Numbered from the stretch's first letter, positions 18,886 through 30,422 are shown. The stretch: 64,000 bases of DNA from Mycobacterium sp. SM1 (GCF_018361265.1 NZ_JAFLNH010000001.1:124001-188000); one strand, 5' to 3'. Notes: generated from the sequence alone by a model not told the origin. Numbers and translations are program-made.

Positions 18886-19428
18886 GTGCCCAACTCCGAC
18901 GGGCCGCCGCGCGCGGCGCTGATCGCCGCCCTGGTGCTGGGCGTTGCGGCGGTCGGTGTCGTGCTGGCGATCGCGGCCACCCGGCAGCCCTCCCGGCAAC
19001 CGGTGGCCCTTCCGGCCGTGCCGGCTCCGCAGGCCGACGACCCATCGTGCCGGGCGCTGCTGGCGGCGCTGCCGCGGCGGCTCGGTGACTACCAGCGCGC
19101 CCCCGCCGCTCAACCCGTGCCGCCCGGCACCGCGGCCTGGCGGCGCGATGGTGAGCTCGTGGTACTGCGGTGCGGCCTGGAACCCCCGGCGGATTTCGTG
19201 GTGGGTTCACCGATCCAGGTCGTCGACCGGGTGCAGTGGTTTCGGGTGACGGATTCCCGTTCCGGCCACGATGCCGGCCGCAGCACCTGGTACACGGTCG
19301 ACCGCAGGGTCTACGTGGCGCTGACGTTGCCGCCCGGCTCCGGGCCCACCCCCATCCAGCAACTCTCCGATCTGATCGACGGCACGATTCCCGCCGCACC
19401 GCTCAGGCCGGGGCCGCCGGGCCGATGA
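18886..19428 (+). CDS. DUF3515 family membrane-anchored protein (Rv2980-like)
   Basis: Protein of 180 residues of unknown function. Residues about 9-31 form one hydrophobic segment (AALIAALVLGVAAVGVVLAI), likely an uncleaved signal anchor, followed by a Pro-rich linker and a domain with two Cys residues (DDPSCRALL and VVLRCGLEPP) that may form a disulfide outside the membrane. The start is a GTG at 18886. Located between thiL and ddl, as Rv2980 is in M. tuberculosis. Confidence 0.85.
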   Translation: MPNSDGPPRAALIAALVLGVAAVGVVLAIAATRQPSRQPVALPAVPAPQADDPSCRALLAALPRRLGDYQRAPAAQPVPPGTAAWRRDGELVVLRCGLEPPADFVVGSPIQVVDRVQWFRVTDSRSGHDAGRSTWYTVDRRVYVALTLPPGSGPTPIQQLSDLIDGTIPAAPLRPGPPGR

Positions 19429-19449
19429 CGGGCCGATGACGGGCCGACG
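19419..19449. repeat. 11-bp direct repeat at the end of the DUF3515 gene
   Basis: GGGCCGATGAC occurs twice in tandem with a partial third copy. The first copy contains the TGA stop of the DUF3515 gene, so a change in copy number could alter the last codons. Confidence 0.75.
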
Positions 19450-19458
19450 GTGCCCCGG

Positions 19459-20586
19459 CTAACGCAGCCCCACGCCCCGCGCCAGCGCCGTGCGCACCAT
19501 CGTCGCCAACAGGGCGGGATAGTCGACGCCGCTGGCCGCCCACATCCGCGGATACATCGAAATGGGCGTGAAACCCGGCATGGTGTTGACCTCATTGATC
19601 AGCGGCCCCTCCTCGGTGAGGAAGAAGTCCACCCGGGCCAGGCCTTGGCAGTCGATCGCCCGGAAGGCGGCGATCGCCAACTCCCGCACCGCCGTGCTGA
19701 TGTCGTCGTCGATCTTGGCGGGCACGTCCAATTCGGCGGCGTCGTCAAGGTATTTGGTCGCAAAGTCATAAAACGCGTCTTCGCGTCCGCGCACCCCGGC
19801 CACCCGGATTTCACCGACGGTGCTGGCTTGCACTGTGCCGTCGGGGAACTCGAGGACACCGCATTCCAATTCGCGACCGGTCACCGCGGCCTCCACGAGC
19901 ACTTTCGGGTCGTGACGACGCGCGTGGGCGATGGCCGTGGGCAACTGATCCCAGGTGGTCACCCGGCTGATCCCGATCGACGAGCCGCCGCGTGCGGGCT
20001 TCACGTACACCGGCAACCCCAGCCGCTGGCGCTCCTCGGGCGGCAGTGTCGGCTGCGACGGCCGCAGCACCGCATGCGCGCCGACGGGAAGCCCTTCGGC
20101 GGCCAGCAACTTCTTGGTGAACTCCTTGTCCATGCCTGCGGCGCTGGCCAATACCCCGCTCCCCACGTAGGGGATGCCGGCCAGTTCCAGCAGCCCCTGG
20201 ATGGTGCCGTCCTCTCCGTAGGGACCGTGCAGCACCGGGAACACCACGTCAACCGACGCCAGAACCTCTCCCGCGCCGGCGCCGAGGGCGAGCAGCTGGC
20301 CGGCTCGGCGCGGGTCGGCGGGCAGGGCGATCTCGGCACCGGACTCCGGGCTCACCCCCGGAAGCCGGCGGTCGGCGATGGTCAGCGCCTCGGGGCGGAC
20401 GTCGGTAAGCACCCAGCGGCCCTCCGGGGTGATGCCGACCGGGATCACCTCGAACTGCCGCGGGTCGAGATTACCCAGGATGCTGCCCGCCGACACGCAA
20501 GAGATGGCGTGCTCGTCGCTGCGTCCGCCGAACACGACGGCGACGCGGACCCGCCCGGCGGAGCCGGACGCTCTGCCAGCGCTCAC
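19459..20586 (-). CDS. ddl: D-alanine--D-alanine ligase
   Basis: Joins two D-Ala molecules for peptidoglycan precursors, the target of D-cycloserine in mycobacteria. The 375-residue ATP-grasp enzyme contains [15 protein letters not shown] at the N-terminus, [12 protein letters not shown], the [12 protein letters not shown] nucleotide-binding loop, ARVDFF and the final [12 protein letters not shown] with metal-binding Glu and Asn. It starts at GTG 20586, with gpsA upstream on the same strand. IS1538 lies near here in M. tuberculosis but not in this window. Confidence 0.97.
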   Translation of the reverse strand: MSAGRASGSAGRVRVAVVFGGRSDEHAISCVSAGSILGNLDPRQFEVIPVGITPEGRWVLTDVRPEALTIADRRLPGVSPESGAEIALPADPRRAGQLLALGAGAGEVLASVDVVFPVLHGPYGEDGTIQGLLELAGIPYVGSGVLASAAGMDKEFTKKLLAAEGLPVGAHAVLRPSQPTLPPEERQRLGLPVYVKPARGGSSIGISRVTTWDQLPTAIAHARRHDPKVLVEAAVTGRELECGVLEFPDGTVQASTVGEIRVAGVRGREDAFYDFATKYLDDAAELDVPAKIDDDISTAVRELAIAAFRAIDCQGLARVDFFLTEEGPLINEVNTMPGFTPISMYPRMWAASGVDYPALLATMVRTALARGVGLR

Positions 20587-20645
20587 AACCTAGAGAGGCT
20601 ACCGGGCCGGCGCCCGCCGTGCCGGGTTGTCGGGTGCCAACCGGG

Positions 20646-21647
20646 TCATTCCGGCTTGGTGCTGCGGCCCAGCAGCAAGAGCATCGCCTCGTCGACCGAG
20701 AGCCCCCGATGGCAAACCCGGTGCACGGCGTCGGTGAGGGGCATCTCCACGTCGTAGCTGGCGGCCAGCGCAAGCACCGACTCGCACGATGTCACCCCCT
20801 CGACAACGTGGCCGTCCCACGCCCGCAGCGCCGACTGCATTGTCTCCCCCCTGCCCAGCAGCGTCCCGAAGGATCGGTTACGCGAATGCGGCGAGGTGCA
20901 GGTGGCGACCAGGTCCCCCACGCCCGCCAGACCGGCCAGTGTTGCGCCTTTGGCCCCCAGCGCCCTGCCGAGCCGCATAATCTCCGCTAATCCCCTGGTG
21001 ATGATCGCCGCTGCGGTGTTTTCGCCGAAGCCCACGCCGGCCGCCATGCCGCACGCCAGCGCGATGACGTTCTTGCAGGCCCCACCGAGTTCGGTGCCGA
21101 TGACGTCGGCGTTGGTGTACGGGCGGAAATACCTGGTCTTCAGCGCGCGCTGCAGGGCAACCGCGCGCCCGGAGTCGCTGCACGCCACGACGGTGGCGGC
21201 GGGCTGCTCGTCGGCGATCTCCGCGGCCAAGTTCGGCCCGGAGATCACCGCCACCTGATCGGGGTCGGCACCGGTCACCGCGACGACGACCTGGCTCATC
21301 CGCATCAGGGTGCCCAGTTCGATGCCTTTGGCCAGACTGACCAGGGTCGCGCCCGCGGGCAACAGGCCGGCCCACTTTTCCAGGTTGGCCCGCATCGTCT
21401 GCGCCGGCACACCCAGCAGCACCGTCGACGCCCCGCTCAGCGCTTCTTCGGCGCGGGCGGTGCCACGAATGCCCCCGGGCAGCGCAACACCCGGCAAATA
21501 CCCGCTGTTGCGTCTCGTGGCATTGATCTCCTCGGCAACCTCGGGCCGCCGCGCCCACAACATGACCTCGGCGCCGGCGTCGGCCAGCACCTTGGCCAGC
21601 GCGGTGCCCCAGGCGCCTGCGCCCATCACCGCTATCGGGCCCGTCAT
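20646..21647 (-). CDS. gpsA: Glycerol-3-phosphate dehydrogenase [NAD(P)+]
   Basis: Reduces dihydroxyacetone phosphate to glycerol-3-phosphate for phospholipid synthesis. The N-terminal Rossmann motif [20 protein letters not shown], the catalytic Lys in [13 protein letters not shown] and the [12 protein letters not shown] segment identify the family. I chose the ATG at 21647 because GGAGG lies eight bases before it. An ATG nine bases further upstream (21656) aligns with the M. tuberculosis start but has the GGAGG almost touching it. Corresponds to gpdA2. Confidence 0.95.
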   Translation of the reverse strand: MTGPIAVMGAGAWGTALAKVLADAGAEVMLWARRPEVAEEINATRRNSGYLPGVALPGGIRGTARAEEALSGASTVLLGVPAQTMRANLEKWAGLLPAGATLVSLAKGIELGTLMRMSQVVVAVTGADPDQVAVISGPNLAAEIADEQPAATVVACSDSGRAVALQRALKTRYFRPYTNADVIGTELGGACKNVIALACGMAAGVGFGENTAAAIITRGLAEIMRLGRALGAKGATLAGLAGVGDLVATCTSPHSRNRSFGTLLGRGETMQSALRAWDGHVVEGVTSCESVLALAASYDVEMPLTDAVHRVCHRGLSVDEAMLLLLGRSTKPE

Positions 21648-21695
21648 CGGCGCCATCCTCCATCGTCGTGCGAGTGCTTTCGGCGCCCACCCTAG

Positions 21696-22370
<675 letters not shown>

Positions 22371-22451
22371 AAGCCCGCCAGGCCGCCCGAAGGTCGCCGC
22401 CAGCGGCATCCGGATCTGCGCGGCGGTGGCAACACCACCCGCTGATACGCG

Positions 22452-24629
22452 ATGATCGAAAGCATGACCGAAATCAAAGCCGAGGTACGACCCGACGAGA
22501 GCGCGTGGCATCCGGACGGTTCCGCCCCGGGAGCGCCTCCGGCTGCGACCACCGTCGCGATCGACGAGCGGCTTCCCGAGGATCGCTATCTGAACCGGGA
22601 ACTGAGTTGGCTGGACTTCAACGCGCGGGTGCTGGCGCTGGCCGCCGACACCTCGCTGCCGTTACTGGAGCGCGCCAAGTTCCTGGCGATCTTCGCGTCC
22701 AACCTCGATGAGTTCTACATGGTTCGCGTCGCCGGCCTCAAGCGCCGCGACGAGATGGGTCTTTCGGTTCGCTCCGCGGACGGTCTGACACCCCGTGAGC
22801 AGTTGCGGCGCATCGGCGAGCTGACCCAGCAGATCGCCAGCCGGCACGCCCACGTGTTTCTCGATTCGGTGCGGCCCGCGCTCGCCGAGGAAGGGATCCA
22901 CATCATCACGTGGGCCGATTTGGACCAGGCCGAGCGTGATCAACTCTCGGTCTACTTCCAGGAGCAGGTTTTCCCCGTCCTGACACCGCTGGCCGTCGAT
23001 CCGGCTCACCCCTTTCCATTCGTCAGCGGGCTGAGCCTGAATCTGGCGGTCACGGTGCGGCGCCCCGATGACGGCGGCCAGCACTTCGCCCGGGTCAAGG
23101 TGCCCAACAACGTGGATCGTTTTGTCGAGCTTTCCGGCGGCGTAGCAGCCGACGGAAAGCCGGTGGTGCGGTTCCTGCCGATGGAGGAGCTGATCGCGGC
23201 GTTCCTCCCGGTGCTGTTTCCTGGGCTGGAGATCGTCGAGCACCACGTGTTTCGCATTACCCGCAACGCCGACTTCGAGGTGGAAGAGGACCGCGACGAG
23301 GATCTGCTGCAGGCACTGGAGCGGGAACTGGCCCGGCGGCGATTCGGCTCGCCGGTGCGTCTGGAGGTGTCCGACGACATGACCGAGCACATGCTGGAGC
23401 TGCTGCTGCGGGAACTCGACGTGCACCCGGGCGACGTCATCGAAGTGCCGGGGCCGCTGGACCTGTCGTCGTTGTGGCAGATCTACGAGCTGGACCGCCC
23501 CGCGCTCAAGGATCCGCCCTTCGTGCCGGCGACTCCGCCGGCGTTCGCCGAGCGCGAGACACCCAAAAGCATCTTCGCGACGCTGCGCGAAGGCGATGTG
23601 CTGGTGCACCACCCGTACGACTCGTTTTCCACCAGCGTGCAACGGTTTATCGAACAGGCCGCCGCGGACCCCGATGTGCTGGCGATCAAGCAGACGCTGT
23701 ACCGCACGTCCGGTGACTCGCCGATCGTGCGGGCGCTGATCGATGCCGCGGAGGCCGGAAAACAAGTGGTGGCATTGGTTGAGATCAAGGCCCGCTTCGA
23801 CGAGCAAGCCAATATCCAGTGGGCGCGCGCGCTCGAGCAGGCGGGGGTTCATGTGGCGTACGGGCTGGTGGGGCTCAAGACGCACTGCAAGACGTGCCTG
23901 GTGGTGCGCCGTGAGGGCTCGGCCATTAGGCGCTACTGCCACATCGGAACCGGCAACTACAACAGCAAGACGGCACGGCTCTACGAGGATCTCGGGCTGT
24001 TCACGGCGGCTCCCGATATCGGCGCCGACTTGACCGACCTGTTCAACTCGCTCACCGGCTACTCGCGCAAGGTCTCCTACCGCAATCTGCTGGTGGCCCC
24101 GCACGGTATTCGCAGCGGCATCATCGACCGCATCGAGCGCGAGGTTGCCGCCCACCTCCAGACCGGTAACGGGCGGATCCGGTTTAAACTCAACGCTCTC
24201 GTGGACGAACAGGTCATCGATGCGCTCTACCGCGCATCGCAGGCGGGTGTGCCGGTCGAGGTGGTGGTGCGTGGGATTTGCGCGCTGCGCCCAGGCGCCC
24301 AGGGCTATTCCGACAACATCTCGGTGCGCTCGATCCTCGGCCGGTTCCTGGAGCACTCGCGGATCATCCACTTCCGCGCCATCAACGAGTTCTGGATCGG
24401 CAGCGCCGACATGATGCATCGCAACCTGGACCGGCGGGTCGAGGCGATGGCTCAAGTCAAAGACCCCAGGCTGACCGCCCAACTCGACGACATTTTCGAG
24501 TCGGCGCTGCACCCGGCCACCCGGTGCTGGGTGCTCGGGCCCAACGGACAGTGGACGGCCTCACCACAGCCCGGTCACACCGTGCGCGACCACCAGGTCT
24601 CGCTGATGGAAAAGCACCGCAACCCGTGA
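22452..24629 (+). CDS. ppk: Polyphosphate kinase 1
   Basis: Polymerises the gamma-phosphate of ATP into inorganic polyphosphate and can run in reverse. The 725 residues include the N-terminal [16 protein letters not shown], the [16 protein letters not shown] block, two phospholipase-D-like HKD-type regions ([12 protein letters not shown] and [13 protein letters not shown]) whose histidines form the phosphorylation site, and [15 protein letters not shown]. An ATG 12 bases further in (22464) is an alternative start. mutT1 follows on the same strand. Confidence 0.97.
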   Translation: MIESMTEIKAEVRPDESAWHPDGSAPGAPPAATTVAIDERLPEDRYLNRELSWLDFNARVLALAADTSLPLLERAKFLAIFASNLDEFYMVRVAGLKRRDEMGLSVRSADGLTPREQLRRIGELTQQIASRHAHVFLDSVRPALAEEGIHIITWADLDQAERDQLSVYFQEQVFPVLTPLAVDPAHPFPFVSGLSLNLAVTVRRPDDGGQHFARVKVPNNVDRFVELSGGVAADGKPVVRFLPMEELIAAFLPVLFPGLEIVEHHVFRITRNADFEVEEDRDEDLLQALERELARRRFGSPVRLEVSDDMTEHMLELLLRELDVHPGDVIEVPGPLDLSSLWQIYELDRPALKDPPFVPATPPAFAERETPKSIFATLREGDVLVHHPYDSFSTSVQRFIEQAAADPDVLAIKQTLYRTSGDSPIVRALIDAAEAGKQVVALVEIKARFDEQANIQWARALEQAGVHVAYGLVGLKTHCKTCLVVRREGSAIRRYCHIGTGNYNSKTARLYEDLGLFTAAPDIGADLTDLFNSLTGYSRKVSYRNLLVAPHGIRSGIIDRIEREVAAHLQTGNGRIRFKLNALVDEQVIDALYRASQAGVPVEVVVRGICALRPGAQGYSDNISVRSILGRFLEHSRIIHFRAINEFWIGSADMMHRNLDRRVEAMAQVKDPRLTAQLDDIFESALHPATRCWVLGPNGQWTASPQPGHTVRDHQVSLMEKHRNP

Positions 24630-24703
24630 CACCGGCGTGCCGTCATCCCGGCACCGCGTCCGTAACGTAATGTCCAGGGACGAATTGACCTGCAGGAGTT
24701 AAG

Positions 24704-25672
24704 GTGCCGACAGAGACATTGCCGGGCGGCCAACGTCGCGCCGGCACCATTATCGGTGCCGCCGGCGCGGTGGTCTGGCGGCCGGGCTCCGACACCGCGG
24801 TCGAGGTTGCGGTGATCCACCGCCCCCGCTACGACGACTGGTCGCTGCCCAAAGGCAAGGTCGATCCCGGCGAAACCGAGCCGGTGACCGTGGTGCGGGA
24901 AGTGCTGGAAGAAACCGGCCACCACGTGCATCTTGGACGTCGGCTCCACCGCGTGAGCTACCCGGTCGAGCAGGGCATCAAAAGGGTGCGCTATTGGGCG
25001 GCGCGCAGCCTCGGCGGGGAGTTCACGCCCGGCCGCGAGGTTGATGACCTGCTGTGGCTGGCGGTCCCTGACGCCGCCGCGAAGCTCTCCTACGAGCACG
25101 ACCGAAAGGTGCTGCGCCGCTTTGCCACAATTCCGGCCGATACCCACACGCTGCTGATCGTCCGCCACGGCACCGCGGGCAGCAAAAAACCGTTCTCCGG
25201 CAACGACGCCGCGCGTCCGCTGGACAAAAAGGGCCGCGCCCAGGCGGAGGCGCTCGTCGGGCAGCTGATGGCCTTCGGGGCCACCGAGGTGCATGCCGCC
25301 GATAAGGTGCGGTGCCATCAGACGGTGGAACCACTGGCCGAAGAGCTGGGCGTCACCATCATCAACGAGCCCGCGCTGACCGCCGAGGCCTACGCCGAGA
25401 ATCCCGGACGCGCCCGGCGCCGGGTTATGCAGATCGCCGGCCTGGATGACGCGGCCTCAGAAGTTCCCCGGCCGGTGGGAAGCACACCGGTGATATGCAC
25501 ACAGGGGGAAGTGATTCCAGACCTGATCGCCTGGTGGTGTGACCGCGACGGGGTGCGCCCGGACAAGTCCCGCAACCGCAAGGGCAGCACCTGGGTACTG
25601 TCGCTGCACGGCGGCCGCCTGGTGGCGGCCGACCATCTTGCCAGCGCACTTCCCCCCAAGACATCGGCCTGA
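24704..25672 (+). CDS. mutT1: MutT1: Nudix hydrolase fused to histidine phosphatase domain
   Basis: Removes oxidised nucleotides such as 8-oxo-dGTP and, in mycobacteria, hydrolyses diadenosine polyphosphates. The 322 residues carry an N-terminal Nudix domain with box [22 protein letters not shown] (start residue 51) and a C-terminal phosphoglycerate-mutase-like domain with LIVRHGTAG (RHG at 154-156). This two-domain layout is characteristic of mycobacterial MutT1 (Rv2985). The start is a GTG preceded by AGGAG. Confidence 0.96.
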   Translation: MPTETLPGGQRRAGTIIGAAGAVVWRPGSDTAVEVAVIHRPRYDDWSLPKGKVDPGETEPVTVVREVLEETGHHVHLGRRLHRVSYPVEQGIKRVRYWAARSLGGEFTPGREVDDLLWLAVPDAAAKLSYEHDRKVLRRFATIPADTHTLLIVRHGTAGSKKPFSGNDAARPLDKKGRAQAEALVGQLMAFGATEVHAADKVRCHQTVEPLAEELGVTIINEPALTAEAYAENPGRARRRVMQIAGLDDAASEVPRPVGSTPVICTQGEVIPDLIAWWCDRDGVRPDKSRNRKGSTWVLSLHGGRLVAADHLASALPPKTSA

Positions 25673-25673
25673 G

Positions 25674-25716
25674 ACGCGGATGCCCTTCGGGGAGCACTCC
25701 CGAAGGGCATCCGCGT
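25674..25716. terminator. Long perfect hairpin between convergent mutT1 and hupB
   Basis: An 18-bp perfect inverted repeat (ACGCGGATGCCCTTCGGG and its complement) flanks a 7-base loop. It begins one base after the mutT1 stop and lies before the hupB stop. There is no long U-tract, as is common in mycobacteria. It probably works as a bidirectional terminator or RNA 3'-end stabiliser for both genes. Confidence 0.85.
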
Positions 25717-25735
25717 GAGCGAACCGGTTATCTCC

Positions 25736-26335
25736 TTACTTGCGTCCTCTTCTGGCCGTCGCCTGCCTGGCGGGGGCCTTCTTGGCGGTTGACTTTTTAG
25801 CCGGGGCCTTGGTCGCCTTACGGGCAGTGGCCTTGGTGGCCTTCTTCACGGCTTTGGTCGCCCTCTTAGCGGGCGCCTTAACCGTGCCAACGGCTTTCTT
25901 AGCCGCCCTCTTGGTGACGGGCGCCGTTTTCGCCGCTGCCTTTTTGGCCGCGGTCTTCTTGGCTGCGGCCCTCTTCGCGGGCGCCTTCTTCGCCGCTCTC
26001 TTGGCCCCGCCCGCCATGACACCGCGCTTGACGGCGGGCCCCTCTGCCGGGAGACGCTGCGCGCCCGACACGATCGCTTTGAATTGCGCACCCGGACGGA
26101 ACGCCGGGACGTTTGTCGGCTTTACCCTAACCGTCTCGCCGGTACGGGGATTGCGCGCAACGCGCGCCGCGCGGTGCCGCTGCTCGAACACGCCGAACCC
26201 GGTGATCGTGACGTTCTCACCCCTATGCACCGCGCGCACGATGGTGTCGACGATGTTCTCGACGGCAGCGGTTGCCGATCGACGATCCGAGCCCATTTTC
26301 TGTGTGAGTACGTCGATGAGCTCTGCTTTGTTCAT
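25736..26335 (-). CDS. hupB: HU-family nucleoid protein HupB with Lys/Ala-rich tail
   Basis: DNA-binding nucleoid protein of 199 residues. Residues 1-92 are a classic HU domain ([18 protein letters not shown], then the beta-arm [25 protein letters not shown]). From about residue 100 the tail is built of PAKK/AAKK/TAKK repeats, the histone-H1-like extension specific to actinobacteria, which compacts DNA and is heavily modified in mycobacteria. GGAGG lies before the ATG. The tail is somewhat shorter than the M. tuberculosis protein. Confidence 0.97.
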   Translation of the reverse strand: MNKAELIDVLTQKMGSDRRSATAAVENIVDTIVRAVHRGENVTITGFGVFEQRHRAARVARNPRTGETVRVKPTNVPAFRPGAQFKAIVSGAQRLPAEGPAVKRGVMAGGAKRAAKKAPAKRAAAKKTAAKKAAAKTAPVTKRAAKKAVGTVKAPAKRATKAVKKATKATARKATKAPAKKSTAKKAPARQATARRGRK

Positions 26336-26380
26336 CCAAACCTCCGCAGTCAGTGGTCCTCTTTGGACCGACTAGAGGAC

Positions 26381-26410
26381 ACGGTAAACCCTAACCCGGC
26401 AGATTTCCAA
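26381..26410 (-). promoter_or_regulatory. Candidate hupB promoter
   Basis: On the minus strand TTGGAA (26405-26410) and TACCGT (26381-26386) are 18 bases apart, followed by a leader of about 45 bases that ends in GGAGG and the hupB ATG. The 209-base gap to leuD holds no gene. Iron- or LysR-type control is described for this gene in M. tuberculosis, but no operator can be fixed here by eye. Confidence 0.45.
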
Positions 26411-26544
26411 GAGCCACGCCTAATTTCAGGGGCATCTAGCGAATTTTCTAGGAATCCACTTGCCGCCCTTTGCCGGTAGCCGGGCCCTGAAATGACCCAG
26501 TCGCAGTTCCGGGGTAAGTGCGAAATTCGGTCGTCGCCGGCCCC

Positions 26545-27141
26545 TTAGGCTGCCGGCACGGTCCGAGGTTTCCAGATCGGGCGGGTCGCTTCGAAAGACT
26601 CGATCCGGTCGAGTTTGCGCAGCGTAAGGGCTATATCGTCGAGTCCTTCAAGGAGCCGCCAGGCGGTGTAGTCGTCAATCGCGAATGGCAACAGTAGCCT
26701 TCCCGCTGTGATATTCCGATCTTGAAGATTGGCAGTGATTTCCACACCGGGGTGCTGTTCCATGAGCTCCCAGAGCAGTTCCACACCGTCTTGGGCAACT
26801 TCGGCCGCCAAGAGCCCCGCCTTACCCGCGTTGCCCCGAAAAATGTCGGCGAACCGCGACGAGATCACCACCCGGAATCCGTAGTCCATCAGCGCCCACA
26901 CCGCATGCTCGCGCGAGGACCCGATGCCGAAATCGGGGCCGGCGACTAGGACCGTGCCCCGATCGAACGGGCTAATGTTGAGCACGAATGAGGGGTCTGC
27001 CCGCCAGGACGCGAACAAGCCGTCCGCGAAGCCTGTTCGGCTGACCCGTTTCAAATAGACCGCCGGAATGATCTGGTCGGTGTCAACATTGGACCGCCGC
27101 AGCGGGACCCCGATACCGGTATGGGTGCGAAAAGCTTCCAC
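26545..27141 (-). CDS. leuD: 3-isopropylmalate dehydratase small subunit
   Basis: Small subunit of isopropylmalate isomerase in leucine biosynthesis, the partner of LeuC. The 198 residues contain [16 protein letters not shown], the substrate loop [19 protein letters not shown] and the aconitase swivel-domain core. It follows leuC on the same strand with a gap of about 46 bases, and the pair is evidently one operon controlled from the leuC/IclR intergenic region. Confidence 0.97.
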   Translation of the reverse strand: MEAFRTHTGIGVPLRRSNVDTDQIIPAVYLKRVSRTGFADGLFASWRADPSFVLNISPFDRGTVLVAGPDFGIGSSREHAVWALMDYGFRVVISSRFADIFRGNAGKAGLLAAEVAQDGVELLWELMEQHPGVEITANLQDRNITAGRLLLPFAIDDYTAWRLLEGLDDIALTLRKLDRIESFEATRPIWKPRTVPAA

Positions 27142-27187
27142 GCTGATCTCCTTGCTTTCTTCGCATGCATCGTGTTCTCCGGATTGG

Positions 27188-28609
27188 TCAGGTCAAGTCC
27201 TGCGGAGCGGACAACCTGCCGCGTACCGCGGTGGCGGCCGCGACCGCCGGGGACACCAGATGCGTGCGGCCACCCTTGCCCTGGCGCCCTTCGAAGTTAC
27301 GATTGGACGTCGAGGCGCACCGCTCTCCCGGCCCTAGCTGGTCGGGGTTCATCCCGAGACACATCGAGCACCCCGCCTGGCGCCACTCGGCGCCCGCTGA
27401 GGTGAAAATCTCGTCCAGCCCTTCGGCCTCAGCCTGCGCCCGTACCCGCATCGACCCGGGCACGACGAGCATCCGCACGCCCGGAGCCACCTTGCGGCCG
27501 CGCAACACGTCGGCCGCCGCCCGCAGATCCTCGATACGGCCGTTGGTGCACGACCCGACGAAGACCACATCGACCGCGATATCGCGCATCGGGGTTCCTG
27601 GTCGAAGATCCATGTATGCCAACGCCTTCTCGGCGGCCTGTCGCTGGGCGTCATCGGTCATCATGGCGGGATCGGGAACGGCCCCGGCCAACGGCACCCC
27701 CTGGGCGGGGTTGGTGCCCCAGGTGACGAACGGACTCAACGAGGTCGCGTCGAGGCAGATCTCGGTGTCGAAGACCGCTCCGGGGTCGGTGCGCAACCCG
27801 TCCCAATACGCCACCGCGGCATCCCAGTGCTTCGCACTCGGCGCGTGCGCGCGACCGCGCAGAAAATCGTAGGTAACCGCATCCGGCGCCACCATCCCGG
27901 CGCGGGCGCCGGCTTCGATGCTCATGTTGCAGATCGTCATGCGGCCCTCCATGGACAACGATTCGATGGTGCTGCCCCGGTATTCGATGACGTAACCCTG
28001 CCCGCCGCCGGTGCCAATCTTGGCGATCAACGCGAGGATGAGGTCTTTGGCTGTCACACCCGCGGGCAGCGGGCCGTTGACATTGACCGCCATCGTCTTG
28101 AACGGCTGTAGCGGCAGGGTCTGAGTGGCCAGCACATGCTCGACTTCCGAGGTGCCAATGCCCATCGCCAGCGCGCCGAATGCGCCATGGGTGGAGGTGT
28201 GGCTGTCGCCGCACACGATCGTCATGCCCGGCTGGGTGAGGCCCAACTGCGGCCCGACGACGTGCACAATGCCTTGCTCGATATCGCCCATCGGATGCAG
28301 CCGGATGCCGAATTCGGCGCAGTTGCGACGCAGCGTCTCGACCTGAGTGCGTGACACCGGGTCCGCGATCGGCTTATCGATGTCGAGGGTGGGCACGTTG
28401 TGATCCTCGGTGGCGAGGGTCAGGTCGGGCCGCCGCACCCGGCGCCCCGCAAGACGCAGACCGTCGAAGGCCTGCGGGCTGGTGACCTCGTGCACCAAAT
28501 GCAAGTCGATGTAGATCAGCGCGGGCTCACCGTCACCGCCGGAGGCCACAACGTGGTCCTCCCAGACCTTCTCCGCCAATGTCCGCGGGCCGCGATGATC
28601 AGCTGCCAT
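27188..28609 (-). CDS. leuC: 3-isopropylmalate dehydratase large subunit
   Basis: Large, [4Fe-4S]-containing subunit that isomerises 2- to 3-isopropylmalate. The 473 residues show [34 protein letters not shown], and cluster cysteines in [14 protein letters not shown] and [11 protein letters not shown]. Lengths and motifs are standard. It is divergent from the IclR-type regulator, 73 bases away, the arrangement in which that regulator represses leuCD in related actinobacteria. Confidence 0.97.
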   Translation of the reverse strand: MAADHRGPRTLAEKVWEDHVVASGGDGEPALIYIDLHLVHEVTSPQAFDGLRLAGRRVRRPDLTLATEDHNVPTLDIDKPIADPVSRTQVETLRRNCAEFGIRLHPMGDIEQGIVHVVGPQLGLTQPGMTIVCGDSHTSTHGAFGALAMGIGTSEVEHVLATQTLPLQPFKTMAVNVNGPLPAGVTAKDLILALIAKIGTGGGQGYVIEYRGSTIESLSMEGRMTICNMSIEAGARAGMVAPDAVTYDFLRGRAHAPSAKHWDAAVAYWDGLRTDPGAVFDTEICLDATSLSPFVTWGTNPAQGVPLAGAVPDPAMMTDDAQRQAAEKALAYMDLRPGTPMRDIAVDVVFVGSCTNGRIEDLRAAADVLRGRKVAPGVRMLVVPGSMRVRAQAEAEGLDEIFTSAGAEWRQAGCSMCLGMNPDQLGPGERCASTSNRNFEGRQGKGGRTHLVSPAVAAATAVRGRLSAPQDLT

Positions 28610-28652
28610 GGTGGTCTCGCTTTCGCCGGTTTGCGGCCCACTAACTTTCCGT

Positions 28653-28667
28653 TCTCAGAATGTGGGA
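28653..28667. promoter_or_regulatory. Candidate operator between leuC and the IclR regulator
   Basis: TCTCA and TGGGA form an almost perfect inverted repeat with a 5-base spacer in the 73-base divergent intergenic region, close to an AT-rich TAATATCTGTATATG segment just before the regulator's ATG. The location suits autorepression and control of leuCD by the IclR-family protein. Identified by eye and not compared with a binding matrix. Confidence 0.45.
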
Positions 28668-28682
28668 CGCTAATATCTGTAT

Positions 28683-29384
28683 ATGAGACAGCATAGCGGC
28701 ATTGGCGTTCTCGACAAAGCCGTGGGCGTGCTGCAGGCGATCGCGGAATCGCCCTGCGGGCTGGCCGAATTGTGTGACCGCACCGGCTTGCCCCGGGCCA
28801 CCGCGCACCGGCTGGCGGCCGGCCTGGAAGTCCATCGCCTGCTGGCCCGCGACGCCGATGGCCGCTGGCGGCTGGGTCCCGCCCTCGGCGAGCTGGCGGC
28901 GCACGCCGCCGACCCGCTGCTGGCCGCCGCCGCGATGGTGCTGCCCAGGCTGCGCGACACCACCGGTGAAAGCGTGCAGGTCTACCGCCGCGAGGGCGCC
29001 ACGCGGGTCTGCGTGGCCGCACTCGAACCGCCTGCGGGCCTTCGAGATACCGTCCCGGTCGGGACGCGCTTGCCGATGACGGCGGGTTCCGGCGCCAAAG
29101 TGCTGCTGGCATACGCTGACTCCGCCGCCCGGAAGGCCGTATTGCCGACAGCGAAATTCACCGAGCGCGCGTTGGCCGAGGTGCGCCGACGGGGCTGGGC
29201 GCAAAGCGTTGCCGAGCGAGAGCCCGGTGTGGCCAGTGTCTCGGCACCGGTACGCGATGCCAGTGGCGCGGTGATCGCGGCCATCTCCGTGTCCGGCCCG
29301 ATCGACCGGATGGGCCGGCGCCCCGGGGCGCGTTGGGCCCCCGACCTGGTGGCGGCGGCCGAAGCACTGACCCGCCTCCTGTGA
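28683..29384 (+). CDS. IclR-family transcriptional regulator (Rv2989/LtbR-like)
   Basis: Protein of 233 residues with an N-terminal winged helix-turn-helix (SGIGVLDKAVGVLQAIAES, LAELCDRTGLPRATAHRLAAGL) and a C-terminal IclR effector-binding domain (LPMTAGSGAKVLLAY, then ISVSGPIDRMGRRPG). It is divergent from leuC. In corynebacteria the gene in this position (LtbR) represses leuB and leuCD and affects tryptophan synthesis; that role is inferred here from synteny. Confidence 0.92.
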   Translation: MRQHSGIGVLDKAVGVLQAIAESPCGLAELCDRTGLPRATAHRLAAGLEVHRLLARDADGRWRLGPALGELAAHAADPLLAAAAMVLPRLRDTTGESVQVYRREGATRVCVAALEPPAGLRDTVPVGTRLPMTAGSGAKVLLAYADSAARKAVLPTAKFTERALAEVRRRGWAQSVAEREPGVASVSAPVRDASGAVIAAISVSGPIDRMGRRPGARWAPDLVAAAEALTRLL

Positions 29385-29537
29385 TGCGCCCGATAGCCAC
29401 GAGCGGGCGTCGCGGCTTCGGCCGGGCAGCCAGGGGATGCGAGGAAAGCGCGCCCGCAGCGCACACTCGCAGCCCTCGTGGTCGCTCGACGCCGGGCGTC
29501 CAGCGAGCGCGAAACCGTGGGCTGCCACACTGACGCC

Positions 29538-30044
29538 ATGGGAGTCAACCAGCGCGCACAGATCGTCATGTCGCAGGCCGAGATCGCCGACTTCGTCGCC
29601 AACAGCCGCACCGGCACACTGGCCACCATCGGCCCCGACGGGCAGCCCCACTTGACCGCGATGTGGTACGGAGTCATCGACGGCGACATCTGGCTGGAGA
29701 CCAAGGCCAAGTCACAAAAGGCCGTCAACCTCAGACGTGACCCGCGGGTGAGCTTTCTGATCGAGGATGGCGACACCTATGACACGTTGCGCGGGGTTTC
29801 CTTTGAAGGCGTCGCCGAGATCGTCGAGGATCCCGCCACCCTCTTCCGGGTCGGCGTCAGCGTATGGGAGCGCTACACCGGTCCCTATACCGCGGACAAG
29901 AAGTCGGCGATCGACCAGATGATGCGCAAGCGGATCGGGGTGCACCTCATTGTCCGTCGCGTGCGCTCGTGGGATCACCGCAAGCTCGGCCTGCCGCAGA
30001 TGCCGATTGCCGGCTCCACCGCGCCGAGCGTGCCGACGCGCTAG
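29538..30044 (+). CDS. F420/FMN split-barrel oxidoreductase family protein (Rv2991-like)
   Basis: Protein of 168 residues of the pyridoxamine-5'-phosphate-oxidase-like split beta-barrel group. Conserved features are SRTGTLATIGPDGQPHLTAMWY and WLETKAKSQKAVNLRRDPRVSF, the cofactor-phosphate binding region seen in F420-dependent (FDOR-B) enzymes. Substrate unknown. I chose the ATG at 29538 by alignment with Rv2991; the open frame extends upstream but that part is not conserved. F420 synthesis is supported by fbiD in the same window. Confidence 0.88.
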   Translation: MGVNQRAQIVMSQAEIADFVANSRTGTLATIGPDGQPHLTAMWYGVIDGDIWLETKAKSQKAVNLRRDPRVSFLIEDGDTYDTLRGVSFEGVAEIVEDPATLFRVGVSVWERYTGPYTADKKSAIDQMMRKRIGVHLIVRRVRSWDHRKLGLPQMPIAGSTAPSVPTR

Positions 30045-30071
30045 CGGCCGGCCAGTGCCGCCGGGGAAGCC

Positions 30072-30098
30072 CGACTCTGCCCCGCCGGGGCAGAGTCG
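30072..30098. terminator. Hairpin between the split-barrel gene and tRNA-Glu
   Basis: CGACTCTGCCCC and its exact complement form a 12-bp stem with a 3-base loop. It lies downstream of the plus-strand gene and also just beyond the 3' end of the minus-strand tRNA-Glu, so it can serve transcripts from both sides. Confidence 0.85.
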
Positions 30099-30102
30099 CA
30101 GG

Positions 30103-30175
30103 TAGCCCCGATGGGATTCGAACCCACGCTACCGCCGTGAGAGGGCGGCGTCCTAGGCCGCTAGACGACGGGGCC
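30103..30175 (-). tRNA. tRNA-Glu (anticodon CTC)
   Basis: A 73-base cloverleaf. The acceptor stem is GGCCCCG paired with CGGGGCT, the anticodon stem CCGCC/GGCGG encloses the loop CTCTCAC, and the T-arm has GTTCGAATC. Discriminator base A. No CCA is encoded. Located beside tRNA-Gln and gltX. Confidence 0.96.
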
Positions 30176-30257
30176 ATGACCGATCCGAGCTGTCAGCATA
30201 GCCCACCCGGTGGCGCCCACCTAGCCACCGCCCGACCTTCACGGTGCACACGCTGGG

Positions 30258-30329
30258 CTGGGGTACCAGGACTCGAACCTAGAACGGCTGAACCAGAATC
30301 AGCTGTGTTGCCAATTACACCATACCCCA
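30258..30329 (-). tRNA. tRNA-Gln (anticodon CTG)
   Basis: A 72-base cloverleaf with acceptor stem TGGGGTA/TACCCCA, anticodon stem GCTGA/TCAGC enclosing TTCTGGT, and a T-arm containing GGTTCGAGTCC. Discriminator base G. In mycobacteria this tRNA is charged by GltX with Glu and then amidated by GatCAB; gatB and gatA are in the same window. Confidence 0.96.
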
Positions 30330-30422
30330 CTGGCTGGCGAAACCCGCTGGTCAGAGCGCACTTAGCGAGCTTTCACGGGTAGTTCGGCTGCTGCTGCCAG
30401 CGATCGTCGGCCGAGGTGCAGA

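Noticed and set aside
22662..24512. A 616-codon minus-strand open frame opposite ppk
   Set aside because: ppk is unambiguous on the plus strand; the antisense translation has no recognisable motifs.
30103..30329. tRNA pair as an integration site for the accessory genes
   Set aside because: No integrase, no direct repeat of the tRNA 3' end nearby, and the flanking gene order is the conserved mycobacterial one.
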